A stretch of 64,000 nt of DNA from Streptomyces sp. NBC_01463 (GCA_036227345.1 CP109468.1:744001-808000); one strand, 5' to 3'. Shown: positions 41,020-50,265, numbered from the stretch's first letter. Numbers and translations: made by a program. The notes: a model not told the origin generated them from the sequence alone.

Positions 41020-41736
41020 ATGAGTTCCGATGCCCTCAGCCCCATGGAGACGACGTCGTTGGCCGACCAGGCCTACCGGCGGCTTCGCGCCGCCGTCCGT
41101 GAGGGATCGTTGCAACCGGGCGAGAAGATCACCGAACGCGATCTCGCCGCCCGCCTGGGGGTCAGCCCCACGCCCGTGCGTGAGGCACTGCGTCAGCTGG
41201 TGCACGAGAAGGTGGTGGAGCGCGTCGGGACCCGGGCGCTGCGGATCGCCGACCACTCGGCTTCCGCGCGTTCGGAGATCGTGGAGGCCGAGGTGCGGCT
41301 GTCGGCGCTCATGGCCCGCCTTGCCGCACGGAACGCCACCGATGCCCAGCTCGCGGATCTGGCCGGCGTGCTGGAGCGGGCCGACGCCCTGGTCGGACAG
41401 ATCGAGCAGGACGTGGCCGAACACGGGGCGCACGCCGACACCACCGACAAGCTGGTGGCCATCCATCGCCTCATGCGCCGCTTCCACCACCAGGTGGAAG
41501 CGGCGGTCGGCAACCCGGTCCTCGAAGGACTGTTGCAACAGGCCCGCGCGTTCAGTGACGAGGAGCGCCTCGATCTGACGATCAAGCTCGCTCCGGAGCG
41601 CGCCGAGGCCTTCCGCCGGCGGTTCCGCGAGCATCGCAGCCTGCTCGACGCCCTGGTCGACCGGGACGAGGAGCGGGCCGAACTGCTGGCCGCACTTCAC
41701 CATCGCGAGGCGCTGCATCAGCTCTCCAGCAGCTGA
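41020..41736 (+). CDS. GntR-family regulator (FCD type)
   Basis: 238 residues from ATG 41020 (ATG 41044 is possible). Winged helix: LADQAYRRLRAAVREGSLQPGEKITERDLAARLGVSPTPVREALRQLVHEKVV. FCD effector domain: about 85-225, helical. It lies between the aromatic operon and the transporter/AtuA operon. Matching TTGCTATAGC elements in its own promoter and in that of the next operon suggest it controls both. Confidence 0.87.
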   Translation: MSSDALSPMETTSLADQAYRRLRAAVREGSLQPGEKITERDLAARLGVSPTPVREALRQLVHEKVVERVGTRALRIADHSASARSEIVEAEVRLSALMARLAARNATDAQLADLAGVLERADALVGQIEQDVAEHGAHADTTDKLVAIHRLMRRFHHQVEAAVGNPVLEGLLQQARAFSDEERLDLTIKLAPERAEAFRRRFREHRSLLDALVDRDEERAELLAALHHREALHQLSSS

Positions 41737-41795
41737 CCGAACACCTCCGAGTGCCTGCCCATCGAACGACGACGATGGTCGGCGCACTCGTATCC

Positions 41796-41821
41796 CCTTG
41801 TTGCTATAGCATATGGCAAGG
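41796..41821. promoter_or_regulatory. Operator upstream of the MFS/AtuA operon
   Basis: CCTTG, 16-bp spacer, CAAGG, containing TTGCTATAGCA (41801-41811) with a perfect TGCTATAGCA palindrome. It overlaps the AAGGAG ribosome site of the transporter gene. Same 10-mer as in the GntR operator. Confidence 0.6.
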
Positions 41822-41828
41822 AGCCGCC

Positions 41829-43136
41829 ATGCTGCATCACCACCCGGACGCGACCGCCACGGACGGCACACCCACCCTCGCGCCGCCCGCGCCCGCCCCC
41901 GGGAAACGGATGAGCGCGAGCGCGGTGCTGTGGGTCACCCTGGCGGTCTTCGCCCAGGAATCGGTCTGGAACTTCTACGACGCACAGGTCCCCGAGCAAC
42001 TGCGCCACTACGTCGCGTCGGCCGGCGTCATCGGTCTGATCATGGGTCTCGACCACTCCTTGGGGATCTTCACCCAGCCGTCCGTGGGGTTCCTCTCCGA
42101 CCGGCTCGTACGCCGCAGGGCGGGGCGGTGGCCGATCGTGCTCATCGGCGCCGTGATCGCCACGGTCCCGTTCGTCCTCATCCCCTGGGCGGGCAGTCTT
42201 CCCGTACTGATGGTGTGCGTCGTCGGGTTCGCCCTGGTCGCCAACGCCTTCAAGGGCGTCACCGAGACGCTGATATCCGACTACGTCCCCGCCGGCAGCC
42301 GCAGCAGGGCCCAGGGGTTCATCAAGGCCGGTGTCAGCCTGACCATCATCATCTCGTCCTTGATCAGCCTGCTGGTCGTGGACCGCAGCCTTCACCTGGC
42401 GTTCGCGATCCCCCCGGTCCTGATGCTCGTCATGCTCGGGCTGTCATGGATGTTCCTCGGCCGCCGGCACGAGCGGTCCGTCCTGCCCGAGCAACCCACC
42501 GACGGCGGCCAGGAAACACCGGAGTTCGCCTCTCCCTGGGCGGTCCTGAGGGACGCGGTGCGCAGCCCTTCGAGCCCGACGGTGCTGCTGATGATCGGAA
42601 TCTTCTGCTTCTCGGGCATGTGGACCGCGCTGCGCTCGCTGAACACGCCGTACGGCACCGAGGTGCTCGGGCTGACCCGCGGCGAGGCCGGTGGGCTCGC
42701 CCTTCCCGGCGCCATCGCCTTCCTGGTGTGCGTGCTGCCGCTCGCCTACGGCTCCGACCGGCTCGGGCAACTGCGCGCCATGCGCTACGGCGTCGGGCTC
42801 TTCATCGTCGGCCTCCTGGTCGGCTTCGCCGTCCCGACGGTCCCCGGGACGGTCGTCTCGACGGTCCTCTCGTCCATCGGCTACGCCTCGTTCGCGGTCA
42901 ACGCGCTGGTCGCGCTCTGGGACCTGGCCCCGACCCAGAAGGTGCTCGGCACCTACACCGCCCTCTACACCATCGCCTCCTCCGCCGGCATGGCCCTGGG
43001 CCCGGCGATCCTCGGCATCACCGTGGACCTCACCAGCTGGCGCTTCATGATGCTGAACGCCGCCGCCTTCGCCGCTGTCACCTTCGCCGTCTTCACCCTG
43101 CTGGCCCGCCGGACTCCCGACCGGAGTACGGCGTGA
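41829..43136 (+). CDS. MFS transporter
   Basis: 435 residues from ATG 41829, ribosome site AAGGAG. Twelve membrane segments, with TQPSVGFLSDRLVRRRAGRWP (motif A-like) and FALVANAFKGVTETLISDYVP. It looks like the sugar/organic-acid GPH-like or general MFS group, not a drug exporter. It is the first gene of an operon with AtuA, DUF4387 and an esterase, so it probably takes up the substrate of that pathway. Confidence 0.82.
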   Translation: MLHHHPDATATDGTPTLAPPAPAPGKRMSASAVLWVTLAVFAQESVWNFYDAQVPEQLRHYVASAGVIGLIMGLDHSLGIFTQPSVGFLSDRLVRRRAGRWPIVLIGAVIATVPFVLIPWAGSLPVLMVCVVGFALVANAFKGVTETLISDYVPAGSRSRAQGFIKAGVSLTIIISSLISLLVVDRSLHLAFAIPPVLMLVMLGLSWMFLGRRHERSVLPEQPTDGGQETPEFASPWAVLRDAVRSPSSPTVLLMIGIFCFSGMWTALRSLNTPYGTEVLGLTRGEAGGLALPGAIAFLVCVLPLAYGSDRLGQLRAMRYGVGLFIVGLLVGFAVPTVPGTVVSTVLSSIGYASFAVNALVALWDLAPTQKVLGTYTALYTIASSAGMALGPAILGITVDLTSWRFMMLNAAAFAAVTFAVFTLLARRTPDRSTA

Positions 43137-43174
43137 GGAACCGCTCCACCAGTACAACGAAAGGTCCTGACCCC

Positions 43175-44536
43175 ATGGAATTCCGCATCCTCGCCCCGAC
43201 CGGGGCACTGGGCGCCGGCTTCGACGCGGACGCGTTCCGTCGCGGCGTCGCAGCCCGTCCCCATGTGATCGCCTGCGACGCGGGGTCCACCGACTCCGGC
43301 CCCGCGGCCCTCGGCTCCGGTACGCCGAAGCTCTCGGCCCAGGCCGTCGCGCGCGACCTGCGGCTCCTGCTGAAGGCCCGCGACGAGCTGGGAGTGCCGC
43401 TCGTCATCGGTTCGTGCGGCACCTCCGGACGCGATGTCGGCGTCGACGAAGTAGCAGCCCTCACCCGCCGTATCGCCGGCGAGGAGAACCTGCACTTCAC
43501 ACTCGGACTGATCTACTCCGACCAGCCCGCCGACCGGCTCCGGGACCTCTACGACGCCGGCCGCATCCGGCCGCTCGCCAACGCACCCGAGATCGACCGG
43601 GAGTTGTTCGGGCGCAGCCACACGGTGGCGATGATGGGCGTCGAACCCATCCAGGAAGCGCTCGTCCAGGGCTGCGACGTCATCCTGGCCGGCCGTGCAT
43701 CCGACACCGCCCTGTTCGCCGCCCTCCCCCACCTGCGAGGCGCCGATCCGGGTCTCGCCTGGCACCTGGCCAAGACCATCGAGTGCGGCGCCGCCTGCGC
43801 CGTCCCGCCGTCCGCCAACGGCCTGCTCGCCACGCTGCGCGACGACCACTTCGATGTCACCACCCTCGCCGACGGCACCCGGCTCACACCCCGCTCGGTC
43901 GCCGCCCACACCCTGTACGAGAACGCCGACCCGTTCCACATAGCCGAACCCTCAGGCGTACTGGACACCACCGACGCCACCTACGAAGCGGTGGACGAAC
44001 AGACCGTCCGCGTCAGGGGCGCCCGCTACCTCCCCGCCGACGGCTACACCAACAAGCTCGAAGGTGCCGAACTCGTCGGCTATCAGACCGTCATCATCGG
44101 CGGGGTACGCGACCGCGTCGTCATCGACGCCCTGCCCAAGCTCCTGCCCTTCGCCCAGCAGTACTTCGACGCGAAGATCCTCGACGTCTTCGAAGGCTCG
44201 GTGGATCCGGCCTCCGTCGACATCGACTACCGCCTCTACGGCGGCGGGGCCGTCCTCACCGGTACGGAGCCCGAGCCGCTCCGGCCCCGCGAACTCGGTG
44301 TACTGATCACGGTGACCGCCCCCGACCAGGCCACCGCCCACGCCGTCGCCACCTTCGTCGCCCACGCCAGCAGCCACCTGCCCATCGCCGAGTACGACGG
44401 ACTGGTCTCCACCCTCGCCTACCCCTATTCGCCCCCCGAGACGGACCGCGGACCGCTCTACCGTTTCACGCTCAACCACGTCGCCACCGGCATCACGCCC
44501 ACCGAGCTGTTCCGCACCACCACCGAGGAGCTGTAG
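43175..44536 (+). CDS. AtuA / DUF1446 family protein
   Basis: 453 residues from ATG 43175, AAAGG upstream. Family features: VIACDAGSTDSGPAALGSG, VIGSCGTSGRDVGVDEV, GRASDTALFAALP, KTIECGAACA and GYQTVIIGGVRD. AtuA was first found in acyclic terpene use in Pseudomonas, and its exact reaction is unsettled; a role in hydroxy-acid or lyase chemistry is possible. It is followed 6 bp later by DUF4387, its usual partner, making a two-subunit unit likely. Confidence 0.85.
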   Translation: MEFRILAPTGALGAGFDADAFRRGVAARPHVIACDAGSTDSGPAALGSGTPKLSAQAVARDLRLLLKARDELGVPLVIGSCGTSGRDVGVDEVAALTRRIAGEENLHFTLGLIYSDQPADRLRDLYDAGRIRPLANAPEIDRELFGRSHTVAMMGVEPIQEALVQGCDVILAGRASDTALFAALPHLRGADPGLAWHLAKTIECGAACAVPPSANGLLATLRDDHFDVTTLADGTRLTPRSVAAHTLYENADPFHIAEPSGVLDTTDATYEAVDEQTVRVRGARYLPADGYTNKLEGAELVGYQTVIIGGVRDRVVIDALPKLLPFAQQYFDAKILDVFEGSVDPASVDIDYRLYGGGAVLTGTEPEPLRPRELGVLITVTAPDQATAHAVATFVAHASSHLPIAEYDGLVSTLAYPYSPPETDRGPLYRFTLNHVATGITPTELFRTTTEEL

Positions 44537-44542
44537 AACCCC

Positions 44543-44860
44543 ATGGCCACCCTGCTCGACTACTGCTCCCTGGTCCGCTCCAAGAACGCCGGACCCTTCA
44601 CCCTCACCTTCGACTTCATGTGCCACGACCGGGCCGCCTACGACGCACTGGTGGCCACCGGCTTCCTCGGCAGGAACCTCTTCGCGTCCCTCTACGGCAC
44701 CGATCCCGATCGGATCCTCGTCGTCAACCACCCCGGCGCACTAGCCGTCAAGGTCTCCCTGCCCCGCCCCACCGTTCAGGGCGACCTCCACGACACCGAC
44801 TGCTACGCCGGCCAGCAGTACGCCCCGCTCATGGACATGGAGCTGCCCGCGGCCCCCTGA
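44543..44860 (+). CDS. DUF4387 family protein (AtuA-associated)
   Basis: 105 residues, 6 bp after AtuA. The segment VRSKNAGPFTLTFDFMC, then ATGFLGRNLFASLYGTDPDRILVV, is typical of DUF4387, which nearly always follows an AtuA gene. It is probably a small subunit of the same enzyme. No signal or membrane segment. Confidence 0.85.
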   Translation: MATLLDYCSLVRSKNAGPFTLTFDFMCHDRAAYDALVATGFLGRNLFASLYGTDPDRILVVNHPGALAVKVSLPRPTVQGDLHDTDCYAGQQYAPLMDMELPAAP

Positions 44861-44901
44861 CGTTGCCCGCCCTCCTCCTCACGCACTCCGGAGCCGCACC
44901 C

Positions 44902-45744
44902 ATGCCCACCGAACGTCCCCTTTCCCCTTGGCACCTGCCTCCCGACCACCCCGCACAGCTCTTCCTCACCGGGTCCACGCCCCTGTTCGCGCTCGCCGGC
45001 GACCCGCGCGTCTCCTACTGCCTGTACGTTCCCCGTGGCCACAGCAACACCGGTGAACCCTGCCCCCTCGTCGTGGCCGTCCACGGCACCCGCCGAAACG
45101 TCGGTCGGGTCCGCGACCACTTCGCCGACTTCGCCGAGGAACACAACTGCGTCGTCCTCGCCCCGCTGTTCCCTGCCGGACTCACCGGCCCCAACGACCT
45201 CGACAGCTACAAATTCTTCACCGAGCCGGGCATCCGGCCCGACCTTCTCCTGCTCGACATGATCAGGGAGGCGGCCGGCCGGTGGCACATCCGAACCGAC
45301 CGCTTCCACCTCCACGGCTTCTCCGGCGGCGGCCAGTTCGCGCACCGCTTCTTCTACCTCCACCCCCACAGCCTGGCCTCGCTCTCCGTGGGCGCTCCGG
45401 GCCGCACCACCCTCCTCGACGAACAAACCCGCTGGTGGCGGGGCACCGCCGACAGCACGGAGCTCTTCGGTGTCGCTCCGGACCCCACGGCCATGGCTGA
45501 CGTACCCGTACAGCTCGTCATCGGGGAACACGACACCCACATCGAGGTCTGGGAGGGTGCGGAACAACCGGGCAGCCGCATGGACCGCCTGCGCGAACTG
45601 CGCGAGAACTGGGACCGGCACGGCATCGCCACACGACTGGACGTCGTCAGCGACGCCGGACACAGCGATGTCGCCGTCATCCCGGCCGTGCTCTCCTTCC
45701 TGTCCGGCCAGATCGCGGCGCCGGCGAGCTCACGGCACACGTGA
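44902..45744 (+). CDS. Alpha/beta hydrolase, PHB-depolymerase/feruloyl-esterase-like
   Basis: 280 residues from ATG 44902, CCGGAG upstream. Nucleophile elbow HGFSGGGQFAHRF, oxyanion region VVAVHGTRRNV, acid VIGEHDTH and a late His (SDAGHSDVA). No signal peptide, so intracellular. It is the last gene of the MFS/AtuA operon. It probably opens an ester or lactone of the imported compound. Confidence 0.83.
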   Translation: MPTERPLSPWHLPPDHPAQLFLTGSTPLFALAGDPRVSYCLYVPRGHSNTGEPCPLVVAVHGTRRNVGRVRDHFADFAEEHNCVVLAPLFPAGLTGPNDLDSYKFFTEPGIRPDLLLLDMIREAAGRWHIRTDRFHLHGFSGGGQFAHRFFYLHPHSLASLSVGAPGRTTLLDEQTRWWRGTADSTELFGVAPDPTAMADVPVQLVIGEHDTHIEVWEGAEQPGSRMDRLRELRENWDRHGIATRLDVVSDAGHSDVAVIPAVLSFLSGQIAAPASSRHT

Positions 45745-45791
45745 GCAGCAGGGCCTCAGCGCTGTCCGCGGTCATCGGCACCGGGACCGTG

Positions 45792-47237
45792 TCAGTGGGC
45801 GCCGGGCTCGGCGGCGATGCGCTCCAGTACGGCGTCGAGGTCGGCGCGGGACCACCAGGAACCATCCCTCATCACTCCCGCGATCGCGCGGAGGGCGGTG
45901 TGGCTCTCCAGCGGATCCTCGTCCAGGAGCACCAGGTCAGCGGGCATGCCGGGCGCGATCCGGCCGAACCGGCCTTCCTCGCCGAGGAATCGGGCCGGCT
46001 CGGTCGTCGTCATCCGCAGGATGGTCAGAGGGTCGAGCCCGGCTTCGGCCAGGTGGCCGAACTCGTCGTGAAGGGCGAAGCCCGGGATGATTCCCGCGGC
46101 CCCGCACGCGTCGGTTCCCGCGATCATCGGCACTCCGGCATCGGCGAAGGTCTTGGTCATCCGCAGTTGCGCGTCCCAGTGGTTGCGCAGGGCGTTGCGG
46201 GTGACGTCGGGGAGCCTGGAGAACTTCTTCGCCGACTTGTCCCAGGTGCGCAGCTCCTCGGGAGCCATGTACCGGCGCCTCGGGTCCTCGGTGTGTTCCG
46301 GCGAGTCACCGAACTGCTGGGTGTGGACCCGGATCAGGGTCGGGCACTGCCAGGTGGTGTGTTCGACGAACAGGGCCGCCAGTTCCTCGGCCTTCCGCTG
46401 GTCGTAGGAGCCGTCGGCCAGGTCGTAGGCGTGCGCTTCGACCTCGGACGTGCTGGTCGCGGGGTTCGTGACCATGCCCTTGATCAGCTTCATCGCCAGC
46501 TTCTCGGCGCCGGGGATCTTGATCCTGGGGATCGGCGGGAGCTTGCGGGTGGGGTTGCCGGCGCGGACCTCGCTCTCCTTGGAGGAGGCCGCGGCGAACA
46601 CGGTGACACCGGGGCCGAGGTGTTCGACCGACCACACCCCGGCGCGCGCGGCCTCGCGGGGGTCGAGGTCGGCGGGCAGGTGGCCGCCGAGGCGGATCCC
46701 GAGGCGGTTCGCCTCCTGGAGGGCCGCGAGGAAGGTGTCCCGGGTCGTCATGCCCGCCTTGACGAAGTCGGCGCCGTCCCGGTGCTGTTCGCGCACGGCC
46801 TGCACCGCGCCGTCGGCGGTGCTCGCGTTCAGGGGGGTCAGCAGGTCACCGGCCGTCGCCTTGAGCGCGGGGGCGCCGGCCGACTGCGGAAGGGTGCCCT
46901 GGTTCCTGGCTTTCAGCAGCGCCCTGTTCCCCGACATCTGGCGGAAGCCGACCACCCCGTTGGCGAGCATCAGCGCATACGTGCCGTCGACGTCCTTCGG
47001 AGTGTTCAGGGCGTGCATGTGCATGTCCATGAATCCCGGAACGACGAACCGGCCCCGCCCCTCCAACACGTGTGCGTCCGTGGCGGGTGCGCCGGTCGCC
47101 GTCACCGACGTGATCCGGCCCCCTTCCACCACCACGTCCTGACCGGGGGTGCGGCGCCCGTCCAGTGGGTCGACCACGGTGACATCCCTGACCACCACGC
47201 GCCCGTTGACCGAGGACGGCTCGACGTACCTGCTCAT
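45792..47237 (-). CDS. Metal-dependent amidohydrolase (imidazolonepropionase/prolidase-like)
   Basis: 481 residues from ATG 47237, ribosome site AAGGAGAAGC. Amidohydrolase barrel: HxH in GFMDMHMHA, Lys in DFVKAGMTT, His in GGHLPADLD and SVEHLGP, Asp in AGTDACGAAG. C-terminal beta domain APGMPADLVLLDEDPL. Substrate unknown. It is 71 bp upstream, in transcription terms downstream, of another amidohydrolase on the same strand, forming a probable two-gene unit opposite the IclR gene. Confidence 0.85.
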   Translation of the reverse strand: MSRYVEPSSVNGRVVVRDVTVVDPLDGRRTPGQDVVVEGGRITSVTATGAPATDAHVLEGRGRFVVPGFMDMHMHALNTPKDVDGTYALMLANGVVGFRQMSGNRALLKARNQGTLPQSAGAPALKATAGDLLTPLNASTADGAVQAVREQHRDGADFVKAGMTTRDTFLAALQEANRLGIRLGGHLPADLDPREAARAGVWSVEHLGPGVTVFAAASSKESEVRAGNPTRKLPPIPRIKIPGAEKLAMKLIKGMVTNPATSTSEVEAHAYDLADGSYDQRKAEELAALFVEHTTWQCPTLIRVHTQQFGDSPEHTEDPRRRYMAPEELRTWDKSAKKFSRLPDVTRNALRNHWDAQLRMTKTFADAGVPMIAGTDACGAAGIIPGFALHDEFGHLAEAGLDPLTILRMTTTEPARFLGEEGRFGRIAPGMPADLVLLDEDPLESHTALRAIAGVMRDGSWWSRADLDAVLERIAAEPGAH

Positions 47238-47308
47238 GCTTCTCCTTGGTGTCATCACGACGGTGTCCTCACGATTCAGTGCTTGCGGCTACGGCCTTCG
47301 GGCGGCCG

Positions 47309-48259
47309 TCACCCGGTGAACAGCCGGCGCGCGTTGCGGGTGGTGAGGTCCCGCCAGGTGTCGGTGGCGGACGGCTGCGCCGCCGCGTCGACGGACGCGA
47401 CCTGGGCGAGCGCACCTTCGGCAGGTGTCCAGCAGTAGTCGCTGCCGTACAGCAGGCGCTCGGTGCCGAACGCGGCGTCCAGGGCCGGAATCTGACGCGG
47501 GAAGGGCGTCCCGGCCATGTCGTACCAGACGCGGCCGAGCTCCTTCAGGGCGCTGGGCGCGTCCGTGGAGCCGTCGCGGAACACGGCGCCGAACATGTCG
47601 ATGCGGTCGGCGAGCAGCGGCAGCGCTCCCCCGCCGTGGGTCAGCACCCAGCGAATCCGCGGAAAGCGGGTGAACACTCCGCGCAGGAGCAGGTCGCTCG
47701 CGGCGCGGGCGGTGTCGAGGAGGAACTCCAGCATCGGCCGGGGCCGGCCCAGGGCGACATCGTCGGCGTGGGGCGGTGAGGTGGGGTGGACGAAGACGAG
47801 GGCTCCGCGGCGGTCGAGGTCCTCCCACAGCGGTTCGAAGCGCGGGTCGCCGAGGTAGACGCCGTGGTGGTTGGTCTCCACGGCCACCCCGTCCGCACCG
47901 AGCACGTCGAGTGAGTGGGCGGCTTCGGCGAGCGAGCCCTCGACGTCGGGCAGCGGCAGGGAGGCGAAGTGACCGAACCGCTGCGGACGCTCGCTGCGGA
48001 CCCCGGCGCCGAACTCGTTGACCTCACGCGCGAGAGCGCGGGCGGCGTCGTCGTTCCCGAAGTGCACGCCGGGTGAGGAGATCGAGAGGTAGGACTTCTC
48101 GGTGCCCGAGCGGTCCATCAGGTCGAGGTGCCGCTCGACGCTCCACGTGGGCCAGCCGGGCATTCCGTCGGGGTGTTCGATCCCGGCGGACCGGGCGGCG
48201 GCGACATAGCCGTCGGTGACGAAGTGGGCGTGGACGTCGACGAGACCGGTCGGGGTCAT
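47309..48259 (-). CDS. Amidohydrolase_2 family protein (ACMSD/resorcylate-decarboxylase-like)
   Basis: 316 residues from ATG 48259, ribosome site AGGGAG. HxH in GLVDVHAHFVTDGY, His in VFVHPTSPPHADD, and Asp in LLYGSDYCWTP. This family includes decarboxylases of aromatic or muconate-like acids. It is divergent from an IclR gene 66 bp away and next to the aromatic operon, so a decarboxylation step in an aromatic pathway is plausible. Substrate not determinable. Confidence 0.84.
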   Translation of the reverse strand: MTPTGLVDVHAHFVTDGYVAAARSAGIEHPDGMPGWPTWSVERHLDLMDRSGTEKSYLSISSPGVHFGNDDAARALAREVNEFGAGVRSERPQRFGHFASLPLPDVEGSLAEAAHSLDVLGADGVAVETNHHGVYLGDPRFEPLWEDLDRRGALVFVHPTSPPHADDVALGRPRPMLEFLLDTARAASDLLLRGVFTRFPRIRWVLTHGGGALPLLADRIDMFGAVFRDGSTDAPSALKELGRVWYDMAGTPFPRQIPALDAAFGTERLLYGSDYCWTPAEGALAQVASVDAAAQPSATDTWRDLTTRNARRLFTG

Positions 48260-48271
48260 GGGGGCTCCCTG

Positions 48272-48294
48272 GGTTGCGGGTCCGTACCCGAACC
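48272..48294. promoter_or_regulatory. Imperfect inverted repeat between amidohydrolase and IclR genes
   Basis: GGTTGCGGGT, CCGT, ACCCGAACC: complementary except for one extra base in the left arm. Centrally placed in the 66-bp divergent gap. A candidate IclR operator. Confidence 0.35.
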
Positions 48295-48325
48295 AGCGTA
48301 GGAACGTGACCGTAGGATGGAATGA

Positions 48326-49171
48326 GTGATGCCAATCAATGAAACGCCGGGTTCCGACAGCGGCACCCGGCCACGGCGCGGAAAGAAGCCGGCCGAGGGC
48401 CAACCGGTCGTCGACCGGGCGTTCGCCCTGCTCAACGCGTTCGACAGCGACCACCGGGCGCTGTCTCTCGCCGGCCTGGCGCAGCGGGCCGGCATGCCTC
48501 GCAGCAGTGCGCTGCGACTCGCCCGCGCTCTCGTCCGTCTGGGTGCGCTGGAACGTCTCGACGACGGGCGCTACGTCGTGGGGCTGCGGTTGCTGGAGAC
48601 GGCGTCCCTGGCACCGCGTGGCCACGGGCTGCGGTCCGTGGCCATGCCCTTCATGGAAGACCTCTTCCACGTCACACGACAGCACGTGCTGCTCGCCGTG
48701 CGCGAGCAGCAGGAGGCCCTGCTCGTCGAACGGCTTTCGGCGCTCGACGCCAGCCCGGTGCAGTACCGCGTGGGAGGCCGGCTTCCGCTCGCGGCCACCG
48801 GCGCCGGCCTGGTGCTGCTCGCCTTCGCTCCGGCGGCCGTCCAGGACCACGCCATCGACACGTACGAGCCCGGGAACGGCCATGACGGCATCTCCACCTC
48901 CGCCGACCTGCGCCGCATGCTCGCCGAGGTACGGCGCGGTGATCACGCTTTCGGCCGGCAGAGTCGTCCCTGGCCCGTGAGTACCGTGGCCGCGCCGGTG
49001 CGGGACGGCGGCGAGGTGGTGGCGGCGTTGTCGGTCGTCGCGCCCAGTACCGGCTTCGCGGAGGCGGGTTACAGCCCGGCGGTGCGGGCCACCGCCCGCG
49101 CGATCTCCCGTCGGCTGGAGGAGGAAGGACACCGGGCTGCTCGTGCCGGCGGCTCCCCTGCCTCGCCGTGA
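48326..49171 (+). CDS. IclR-family regulator
   Basis: 281 residues from GTG 48326 (ATG 48329 is the next codon), AGGA upstream. Winged helix: VVDRAFALLNAFDSDHRALSLAGLAQRAGMPRSSALRLARALVRLGAL. IclR effector domain: about 100-265. It is divergent from the amidohydrolase pair and probably controls it; IclR proteins often regulate aromatic-acid breakdown. Confidence 0.87.
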   Translation: MMPINETPGSDSGTRPRRGKKPAEGQPVVDRAFALLNAFDSDHRALSLAGLAQRAGMPRSSALRLARALVRLGALERLDDGRYVVGLRLLETASLAPRGHGLRSVAMPFMEDLFHVTRQHVLLAVREQQEALLVERLSALDASPVQYRVGGRLPLAATGAGLVLLAFAPAAVQDHAIDTYEPGNGHDGISTSADLRRMLAEVRRGDHAFGRQSRPWPVSTVAAPVRDGGEVVAALSVVAPSTGFAEAGYSPAVRATARAISRRLEEEGHRAARAGGSPASP

Positions 49172-49273
49172 CGAAAGCACGCAGGAGGGCTGGAGCCTGT
49201 GCCGCCGCTCCGGTACCGGGCAAAGGGTCCGCCCACCCGGTTCGTCCTCATGTGCCGTCCTCCGGGCCGGAGC

Positions 49274-49354
49274 TCAGAGATCCCACCAGCCGAACGCGTG
49301 GGGGGCGAGCCGGCGGATCCAGCCGGAGGGGGCGGGATCGTGGTGAACCGTCAT
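49274..49354 (-). CDS. Candidate 26-residue small peptide
   Basis: MTVHHDPAPSGWIRRLAPHA, then FGWWDL. ATG 49354 has AAGGA at 7 bases, a good ribosome site. Three tryptophans and no similarity I recognise. It lies in the 378-bp gap between IclR and the second GntR gene, which holds nothing else clear. Expression is unproven. Confidence 0.3.
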   Translation of the reverse strand: MTVHHDPAPSGWIRRLAPHAFGWWDL

Positions 49355-49549
49355 GACGCCGTCCTTGCCGTCGTGAGAGCAGCGTGCGCTGCGTTGCCGC
49401 GCGGGGTGCCTCCGGACCACTGCCCTACGGCTGCCGTCGGAAGCCGTGCCCTGCCCTCGGAACCCACCACGCTTCGGGGCGCGCCGATGCACCTGGGCGA
49501 GGAACTCGGGCGGTACCACCGGGACTACGTACGGCCTGGTTCGGTACGG

Positions 49550-50230
49550 CTACGCGACCGCGTCGGGCTCTTCCTCGATCACGGTGCGCAGGGCCTCGGA
49601 GGTGCGGTCGATGTGCCGGGCGAGGAGTTCGACCGCCGCGTCGGCGTCCTTGGCCAGCACGGCATCGACGAGCGCCTGGTGTTCGCCTGCGACGTCGCGT
49701 TCGGTGTCGTGGCCGACGGGCCACGACCAGCGCCGGTAGAGCGTGGCCGCGTCCCGCAGGCTGAGGGCGGCGGCCAGCAGCCGGGCGTTGCCACACCCTT
49801 CCAGCAGGGTCTGGTGGAAGCGCTCGTGCACGGGGAACCAGTCGCTGTTCAGGGTTCCGTCGTCCCGTACCCCGGCGGTGCCGGCCAGGTGGTGGTGGGC
49901 CGCGACGACGGACGACTCCCACTTGATGCCACCGCGCTCCATCGACCGGCGCAGGACCAGGGTCTCGATCTCGACCCTGGCCTCCGTCAGTTCGTTCAGA
50001 TCCGCCAGCGACACCGTGACCACGCTGAAGCCCTGCTGCGGTGCGGCGTGGACGAGCCCCTGCTCGGACAGGCGGGTGAGAGCTTCTCGCACGACCGACT
50101 GACTGACCGAGAAGCGCTGGGACAGCTCCACCAGGCGCAGCCGCTGCCCCGGCTCGAACACCCCTTGGAAGATGTCCTCGCGGATCTGCGCGTAGACGAC
50201 GCCGCCCCTTGTTGCCTTTTCACCAGCCAT
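49550..50230 (-). CDS. GntR-family regulator (FCD type)
   Basis: 226 residues from ATG 50230 (GTG 50236 is two codons earlier); no strong ribosome site. Winged helix: VVYAQIREDIFQGVFEPGQRLRLVELSQRFSVSQSVVREALTRLSEQGLV. FCD domain: about 80-215. The operator 36 bp upstream of its start shares its core with the one before the fumarylacetoacetase-family operon at 35381, so it probably regulates itself and that operon. Confidence 0.86.
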   Translation of the reverse strand: MAGEKATRGGVVYAQIREDIFQGVFEPGQRLRLVELSQRFSVSQSVVREALTRLSEQGLVHAAPQQGFSVVTVSLADLNELTEARVEIETLVLRRSMERGGIKWESSVVAAHHHLAGTAGVRDDGTLNSDWFPVHERFHQTLLEGCGNARLLAAALSLRDAATLYRRWSWPVGHDTERDVAGEHQALVDAVLAKDADAAVELLARHIDRTSEALRTVIEEEPDAVA

Positions 50231-50265
50231 GACCACACACCGTAGCAGATGAACGACACTCCTTG

